Shown: piece after piece, positions 16,482 through 20,700 of the stretch
Numbering within the stretch: position 1 is the stretch's first letter
Layout: each line of letters opens with the position of its first letter
NCBI GenBank assembly: GCA_964609305.1
Contig: CAZSRK010000036.1
Location: forward strand, 1-20,700
Reading direction: 5' to 3'
DNA length: 20,700 nt
Source: CAKSXP01 sp964609305
GTDB taxonomy: Bacteria > Bacillota > Clostridia > Oscillospirales > Oscillospiraceae
Made by a program: the position numbers and the translations under genes
Notes under the pieces: generated by a model
Seen by the model: the letters and a program-made list of their open reading frames with translations, nothing else
What the model was told of the DNA's origin: nothing
The model's database searches: none

Positions 16482-17452
16482 GCTTTTTTGGTGTAGAGAG
16501 CCTGGTCGATGTTTACTCCATGCTGGATGCAGATACGGAAACCTGGCGCAGGCGTTATGCACAGTACCGCAGCGGCAGAAACGATTCACTCCGAGCCCCC
16601 TCAGACTATTCTCCGCTGAACAATTCAAAGCGTCGAAGGCCGCTTTTTTCACAGTTTGGGGTCCTGTGCGGAAGATATCTGAAGCTTATAACCAATGACA
16701 GGCAGCGTCTGGCGCTGCTCATGGTACAGGCTGTGGCTCTTGCCGTCCTTATCTGGCTTGTCGCCGATGGGGAGCAGTTCAAGGAGTTTAAGATTACTAA
16801 GGCTCTCGCCTTTGCGCTCGCCTGTTCGGCATTCTGGGTCGGCATCCTCAATGCCATACAGGAGATATGTAAAGAGACCGTTATCCTCAGGCGGGAGTAT
16901 GCCTCGTCGATGAGTCTGGGTGCATACATCCTTTCAAAATTTGCCGTACTCAGCCTGTTTTGCCTGATTCAGTCCGTTTTGCTCAGCGCGACTTTCGCTC
17001 TGCTCGTAGGACTGCCCGACAGCGGCGTTATGACACATCCATATATCGAGTACTTCATAACTACTTATCTGTGCATGCTCTCGGCCATGGGTATGGGCCT
17101 TTTCGTCTCTTCCCTGTTTGATAATCCCGACAGGGCCATGACCGTCGCCCCCATACTGCTCATGCCCCAGATACTGTTTTCCGGCCTGGCTTTTGAGCTC
17201 AGCGGCGCGGTTGAGAAGATATCGGCGATCGTCACCTGCCGGTGGGCTGTCGAGGCATATGGAACTTCCGCTAACCTTAACACCCTGCTGGAAAAGAGCT
17301 ATGAAGAAACGCCTTACCTGACACATGAGCCGGACCCGTTTTTTGAATTTACATCAGAGCATATACTTATTGCCTGGGGGATCCTGCTGATAACGGTTGC
17401 GGTATTTTACGTCCTCAGCTATTTCACTACCAGACTGTCTCTGAGAAAGTAA
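16460..17452 (+). CDS. ABC-2 type permease, C-terminal part of the frameshifted exporter
   Basis: This is the membrane half of the FHA-ABC protein, in the -1 frame. It begins with GPPAEALSFFGVES, the segment that follows the ATPase in ABCG-type half-transporters, then a basic linker (WRRRYAQYRSGRN, NNSKRRRP) and an ABC2_membrane domain with about six hydrophobic segments. The conserved stretch AIQEICKETVILRREYASSMSLGAYILSKF, typical of ABCG permeases, precedes the third segment. No independent start is convincing: the in-frame ATG at 16412 lies inside ATPase code, and the one near 16520 lacks a ribosome binding site. Without a frameshift or an unseen re-start this half would not be made. The stop is 15 bp before the PP2C start. 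Confidence 0.82.
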   Translation, partial: GPPAEALSFFGVESLVDVYSMLDADTETWRRRYAQYRSGRNDSLRAPSDYSPLNNSKRRRPLFSQFGVLCGRYLKLITNDRQRLALLMVQAVALAVLIWLVADGEQFKEFKITKALAFALACSAFWVGILNAIQEICKETVILRREYASSMSLGAYILSKFAVLSLFCLIQSVLLSATFALLVGLPDSGVMTHPYIEYFITTYLCMLSAMGMGLFVSSLFDNPDRAMTVAPILLMPQILFSGLAFELSGAVEKISAIVTCRWAVEAYGTSANLNTLLEKSYEETPYLTHEPDPFFEFTSEHILIAWGILLITVAVFYVLSYFTTRLSLRK

Positions 17453-17467
17453 TGACGAGGTGAAGCA

Positions 17468-18307
17468 ATGTCCACTCCCATTTATACTTTTGCCGCCTGC
17501 TCAGACAAGGGCTCGGTAAGACAGAATAACGAAGACAACTTTTTTATACAGGGGCAGGCTCCCATGCCACCGACCGCGAGCGCACACTATACCACCTTTA
17601 CCGGAAATCTCACAGAGGGTGTTGCCGCCGTCTTTGATGGGATGGGGGGGGAATCCTATGGGGCAGAAGCGTCTTATCTGGCGGCGCGTGTTCTGGCCAG
17701 CAACCCTCAAGCGGTACTCACGGCCGGTGATATAGCCATACCTCAATATATAAAGAAGGCTAACGAACTTGTCTGTGACATGCAGAACCAGAAAAAAGCT
17801 CGCATCGGCTCAACTATGACAATCGCCTCTGTCAAACCGGACAGTGTCACAGTTTATAACCTTGGCGATAGTCCCGCGTATCTTTTTTCCGGAGGCCGGC
17901 TTCACAAGCTTTCCCGCGACGACACGGTCACACAGCAGCTTGTGAATATGGGGCTGCTCACGCCTGAGCAGGCGCTTACTGACAACCGACGCCATCAACT
18001 TACGCAGCACATCGGGGTCGACCAATCCGAGCTTACGTTGCAGGAACACAGGAGCGGAGCAGTGCCGTTTGGAGCCGGAGACTGTCTGCTGCTGTGCAGC
18101 GATGGTCTGGTCGAGGGCTTGAGCGAGCAAGAGATCTCCGCGATCCTCGCCTCCGGCGGAAGCGCAGAGCGCATAGCCGCAACACTTGTCGAACAGGCGA
18201 TAATTGGTGGCAGCCGGGATAATGTCACCGCCGTCGTTGTTAAATCCGGTGATGCCATATTTGATTTTTCCTATGAATCCGAACAGACTATAGATAACGG
18301 AAGATAA
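17468..18307 (+). CDS. PP2C-family protein Ser/Thr phosphatase, apparently truncated by a duplication
   Basis: A 279-residue metal-dependent phosphatase (PPM/PP2C). It has SDKGSVRQNNEDNF (12-25), with Asp and Glu near the metal site, DGMGG (57-61), GSTMTIASV, the NLGDSPAYLF core strand, CSDGLVEGLSEQEI and GSRDNVTAVVV. All expected metal-ligand motifs are present, so the catalytic domain should fold. It would dephosphorylate the partner kinase or FHA-bound phosphothreonine targets (inferred from the operon). GAGGTG, five bases before ATG, fixes the start. The frame ends early at TAA 18305-18307, inside the second copy of a 10-bp repeat; with one copy removed it continues 42 codons through a membrane helix to 18440. 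A G8 run encodes part of DGMGG. Confidence 0.93.
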   Translation: MSTPIYTFAACSDKGSVRQNNEDNFFIQGQAPMPPTASAHYTTFTGNLTEGVAAVFDGMGGESYGAEASYLAARVLASNPQAVLTAGDIAIPQYIKKANELVCDMQNQKKARIGSTMTIASVKPDSVTVYNLGDSPAYLFSGGRLHKLSRDDTVTQQLVNMGLLTPEQALTDNRRHQLTQHIGVDQSELTLQEHRSGAVPFGAGDCLLLCSDGLVEGLSEQEISAILASGGSAERIAATLVEQAIIGGSRDNVTAVVVKSGDAIFDFSYESEQTIDNGR

Positions 18308-18311
18308 CGGA
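18292..18311 (+). repeat. Exact 10-bp tandem duplication in the PP2C gene
   Basis: agataacgga occurs twice head to tail (18292-18301 and 18302-18311). Ten is not a multiple of three, so the second copy shifts the frame and creates the TAA that ends the phosphatase. Deleting either copy joins GGA directly to GGC ATT TCA in frame. Confidence 0.95.
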
Positions 18312-18440
18312 GGCATTTCATTTGAACCCCAAAAGAGCGAATCATTCAGCCGCGGCAAGACAGCGATTCTATGGGCGCTGTGTGTTCTATTTGCCTTTGG
18401 CATCGGCGTCATCTGGTATCGGATATTCGAACTTCTCTGA
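18312..18440 (+). pseudogene. Displaced C-terminal membrane anchor of the PP2C phosphatase
   Basis: A 42-codon open stretch in the frame that would be used if the 10-bp duplication were single. It encodes a polar linker (FEPQKSESFSRGK) followed by one hydrophobic helix (TAILWALCVLFAFGIGVIWY) and a short tail ending at TGA 18438-18440. That stop is 15 bp before the kinase start, the same spacing as between permease and PP2C, which supports it as the true end of the gene. Alone it has no plausible start with a ribosome binding site. The ancestral phosphatase was therefore probably tail-anchored to the membrane. Confidence 0.8.
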
Positions 18441-18455
18441 TCAGGAGGGCTGAAA

Positions 18456-19079
18456 ATGGATATAAGCTGTTTTACACCGCTCTGGGGTTCCTGGGAGGTT
18501 GACACCCTTATTGGTCAGGGAAGCTATGGCAAGGTTTATCGTGTCAAGAGGACAGAATACGGAAAAACCTATTACTCCGCGGTAAAGCACATCTCCATTC
18601 CGTCGTCCGAGAGCGAGGTGCAGTCCCTGATGGCGGAGGGCGTCGTCAGTGATGCACGCTCAATCTCGGACTATTACGAGAATCTTCTTCGCCGGCTTAT
18701 GCGAGAAATTGATATAAACGTCAGCCTGAAGGGTCATACAAACATAGTCTCATATGAAGACCACATGGTTATTCCCCGCAAGGACGGCCCGGGATTTGAC
18801 GTTTTCATCCGTATGGAGCTTCTCACACCTCTCCCGCAGCTGCTCCAGCAGCGCGCGATCACTGAAGGTGAAGTGCGAAAAATTGGCATTGACATCTGTT
18901 CCGCGCTTGAGGTTATGGGAAGACAGAACATTCTTCATCGAGATATTAAACCGAGCAATATTTTCGTAAGTGCCAGCGGCGATTATAAAATCGGTGACTT
19001 TGGAGTATCGCGCAGCCTTGACACGGCTGCAAACGGCGTTACCATGGCCGGTACGCAACTATATGGCACCGGAACTTAA
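18456..19079 (+). CDS. Hanks-type Ser/Thr protein kinase, N-terminal part (frame broken in activation loop)
   Basis: The kinase domain starts close to the N terminus: glycine loop GQGSYGKV (20-27), ATP-anchoring Lys44 in AVKH, helix-C Glu84 in MREI, catalytic HRDIKPSN (161-168) and metal-binding DFG (181-183), then GVTMAGT (194-200) in the activation segment. Here the reading frame fails: the frame runs on to QLYGTGT and a stop, while the expected NYMAPEL follows in the +1 frame from 19057. The 207-residue product would lack the APE motif and most of the C-lobe and should be inactive. AGGAGG (18443-18448), seven bases before ATG, is an excellent ribosome binding site. The full gene would be 18456-20664. 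Confidence 0.9.
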   Translation: MDISCFTPLWGSWEVDTLIGQGSYGKVYRVKRTEYGKTYYSAVKHISIPSSESEVQSLMAEGVVSDARSISDYYENLLRRLMREIDINVSLKGHTNIVSYEDHMVIPRKDGPGFDVFIRMELLTPLPQLLQQRAITEGEVRKIGIDICSALEVMGRQNILHRDIKPSNIFVSASGDYKIGDFGVSRSLDTAANGVTMAGTQLYGTGT

Positions 19080-20544
19080 CTTGGGCCAGAGCGTGAGCCT
19101 GCGCTCCGATCTCTATTCTCTTGGTCTTGTTCTGTATCGTTTATGCAATGCAAACCGAGCCCCGTTTGTTCCGCTGCCTCCCGCCGTTGTTACAGCGGAT
19201 GCAATGGAAGCGTCTAACGCCGCAAGATTCAGCGGCAGGCCCCTGCCAGCACCAGCGTATTCTTCGCCGGCCATGTCGGCAGTGATACTTAGGGCCTGTG
19301 AATTTGATCCTCAGCGCCGGTTTCAAAACGCCGGTGAAATGAAAAGCGCGCTGATGGGCAACTACGTTCCCGCTCCTTCCCCGTCGCCGCAGCCGGCTAC
19401 TGCCCCATCTCCCGCGGGAAAAACGGTTAACAAGACGGGCCTTGGAAAGAATAAGATCCTGATATTGGTAATAGCGTCAATCTGTATTGTCGCTGCACTG
19501 TGTGCTGCGATTGTCGCAATTTATAACGACCGTGCTGGCAGAAACGCCGACACAGCGCAGTCTCAACCGACTTCGACAGATTCCGGAAATCTCTCGATTT
19601 TCGCGGAAAATGACGAACAGGAGGCCGTTCAAACGCCTGCCCCAAGCTATCCTCTGGCGGTCACGGATGACTATACACTTGAGATGGGAATCGGTGAACA
19701 GCTTACCTCAGACGATTATTACTTTGACGTACATATCCCCCGCGTTGTGGGAACCTCTGACGGGATAAGAGTAATAAACAGCCTTCTTGAAAATGAATAT
19801 GGAAGTCTGAAAAACCAGCTTCAGACGGATTACACGCATGCTGAATATCCTATAATCTGTATCGGGTATGATCTGTACAGGCATGATGACGTCTGCGCCC
19901 TTGTCGTTGAAACCGTTTTTTCGCCCTTTGCATCGGAGCCGTCGCATGTCGGGCGCGTGTACCATTATGATGAGAGCACCGGCAAATACCTAACATCGTC
20001 TGAATACTGCGAGTTGTTTGGGTATTCTGAAAATGATATTTACAATGAATTTGTCGACCAGACGGATGATTACAACCTCAGCCATATGGATCAGATTAAC
20101 GCTTCGCAGTACACGTTTGACGATCTGGAGTTCTATTTTAATGACAATGGCAGTGTCAGTTTCTGTCTGCTGTCAAGTTTTCTTACTATTGACGCCCAGT
20201 TTATTTACACTAGCAATGAGCCCGAAGTCATACCCCAATCAGGGCACAGATATGAGGTTTACGTGGCCAATCTCACCTGGGATGAAGCGAGGCAAAGGTG
20301 CGAAGAACTCGGCGGACATCTGGCAACGTTTACTACCAGAGAAGAATTTGAGTATCTTATAGATCTTATCGAGCCTCTGGGTGTCAAATACTGCTGGCTG
20401 GGTGGATATACGGTAACGGAAAGCGACGGAGATGTCGCCGCATACTGGATAACCGGGGAGGAGTTTTCCTATGCGCCCTGGTGCGTGGGAGAGCCTTCCG
20501 GAGTGGATGAAAACGGTGATGTAGAAGACCGGATATTGATGTGA
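19057..20544 (+). CDS. Receptor kinase, continuation: kinase C-lobe, membrane helix, outer domains
   Basis: This frame carries on the kinase with NYMAPELNLG, the C-lobe SDLYSLGLVLYRL and the final RACEFDPQRRFQNAGEMKSAL. A Pro/Ser/Ala-rich linker and one membrane helix (about 19453-19527) follow, so the remainder should be outside the cell. The first outer region (about 19700-20210) has VHIPRVV and a GIRVINSLLENEY stretch resembling DUF4163/RsiV-like domains; this call is tentative. The last (from about 20245) is a C-type-lectin-like domain: ANLTWDEARQRCEELGGHLATF, YCWLGGY, YWITGEEFSYAPW and GEPS...VEDRILM. It is then cut by TGA 20542-20544. This stretch has no ribosome binding site of its own. 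Confidence 0.85.
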   Translation, partial: NYMAPELNLGQSVSLRSDLYSLGLVLYRLCNANRAPFVPLPPAVVTADAMEASNAARFSGRPLPAPAYSSPAMSAVILRACEFDPQRRFQNAGEMKSALMGNYVPAPSPSPQPATAPSPAGKTVNKTGLGKNKILILVIASICIVAALCAAIVAIYNDRAGRNADTAQSQPTSTDSGNLSIFAENDEQEAVQTPAPSYPLAVTDDYTLEMGIGEQLTSDDYYFDVHIPRVVGTSDGIRVINSLLENEYGSLKNQLQTDYTHAEYPIICIGYDLYRHDDVCALVVETVFSPFASEPSHVGRVYHYDESTGKYLTSSEYCELFGYSENDIYNEFVDQTDDYNLSHMDQINASQYTFDDLEFYFNDNGSVSFCLLSSFLTIDAQFIYTSNEPEVIPQSGHRYEVYVANLTWDEARQRCEELGGHLATFTTREEFEYLIDLIEPLGVKYCWLGGYTVTESDGDVAAYWITGEEFSYAPWCVGEPSGVDENGDVEDRILM

Positions 20545-20664
20545 GATCTGCCGCAGTACGGCGGATGGTCCCTCAACGATGTTGCAAACGATCCGTTTTA
20601 TGTTAGTTCATATTCCGGCAATACCGCATATATTGTTGAATTTGGCGACGGCTATGAGCCGTAA
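20545..20664 (+). pseudogene. End of the C-type-lectin-like domain after an in-frame TGA
   Basis: The same frame continues for 39 codons to TAA 20662-20664 with sequence that completes the domain: DLPQYGGWSLNDVANDP and a final AYIVEFGDG, the usual last strand (VEF) of lectin-like folds. Bacterial members usually have Trp or another aromatic residue at the position of the TGA, so a TGG-to-TGA change is likely. An 8-bp hairpin (20546-20553 with 20559-20566, one G-U pair) begins two bases after the stop. Confidence 0.75.
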
Positions 20665-20688
20665 AAACAGCTTCTCAAGGAGATAACA

Positions 20689-20700
20689 ATGAAAAAGAGT
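20689..20700 (+). CDS. Start of a further gene in the operon (partial)
   Basis: ATG AAA AAG AGT begins at 20689, with AAGGAG (20677-20682) six bases upstream and 24 bp after the kinase-frame stop. MKKS is compatible with a secreted-protein signal peptide, but only four codons are visible and nothing more can be said. Confidence 0.6.

Noticed and set aside
16484..16490. Second TTTTTTG heptamer in the permease frame
   Set aside because: It lies after the zero-frame stop at 16479-16481, so it cannot rescue the ATPase frame.
20542..20566. TGA as selenocysteine with the following hairpin as a SECIS element
   Set aside because: The hairpin loop lies only about 9-13 bases after TGA, closer than usual for bacterial SECIS, and a lectin-fold Trp position has no redox role. 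No selenoprotein machinery is seen in the window.
1..20700. CRISPR array, tRNA/rRNA genes, insertion sequences or prophage genes
   Set aside because: I saw no regularly spaced repeats, tRNA-like cloverleaf, transposase or integrase motifs on either strand.

Overview
The window looks like chromosomal DNA of a low- to mid-GC Firmicute, most likely a rod-shaped member of the Clostridia (Oscillospirales-like). This is inferred from the strong AGGAGG-type ribosome binding sites, sigma-A-like TTGNNN-N17-TATAAT promoters, RecD2 in place of RecBCD, a COG2426 membrane protein, ComF and an MreB/Mbl-type actin, and an FHA/PP2C/Hanks-kinase operon. Several intact genes here end in TGA, so the standard bacterial code applies.

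Positions 1-7260 hold housekeeping and metabolic genes in convergent and divergent pairs: a CYTH phosphatase-like gene (+), murC (-), the tRNA CCA-adding enzyme (+), glycerol kinase (-), a monoacylglycerol-lipase-like hydrolase (+) and a DMT transporter made of two near-copies of one EamA unit (+). Bidirectional hairpin terminators lie between the convergent pairs at 918-961 and 7228-7257. The cca/glpK pair has no terminator and overlaps tail to tail by 19 bp. The murC and cca promoters share one symmetric -10 element.

Positions 7272-15009 are one long minus-strand operon transcribed uvrA, a COG2426 membrane protein, a 103-residue membrane-anchored protein of unknown function, recD2, comF, mreB/mbl. 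The genes overlap or lie within 70 bp of one another. The uvrA promoter carries two 18-bp direct repeats that could be an operator.

Positions 15103-20700 hold a plus-strand signalling operon with its own strong promoter: an FHA-FHA-ABC-ATPase joined to an ABC-2 permease (ABCG-like exporter), a PP2C phosphatase, a transmembrane Ser/Thr kinase with a C-type-lectin-like outer domain, and the start of another gene. Together they suggest an exporter gated by reversible Thr phosphorylation: the kinase senses outside, FHA domains read phosphothreonine, and PP2C resets it.

The striking result is that all three genes of this operon are broken or recoded. The exporter needs a -1 shift at a T TTT TTG heptamer. 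The phosphatase carries an exact 10-bp tandem duplication whose removal restores a C-terminal membrane anchor. The kinase needs a frame change in its activation loop, and its lectin domain has an in-frame TGA where Trp is expected. I saw no comparable lesion in the roughly 15 kb to the left. The best explanations are recent decay of the operon in this lineage, phase variation, or recoding in at least the exporter. Sequence alone cannot separate these.
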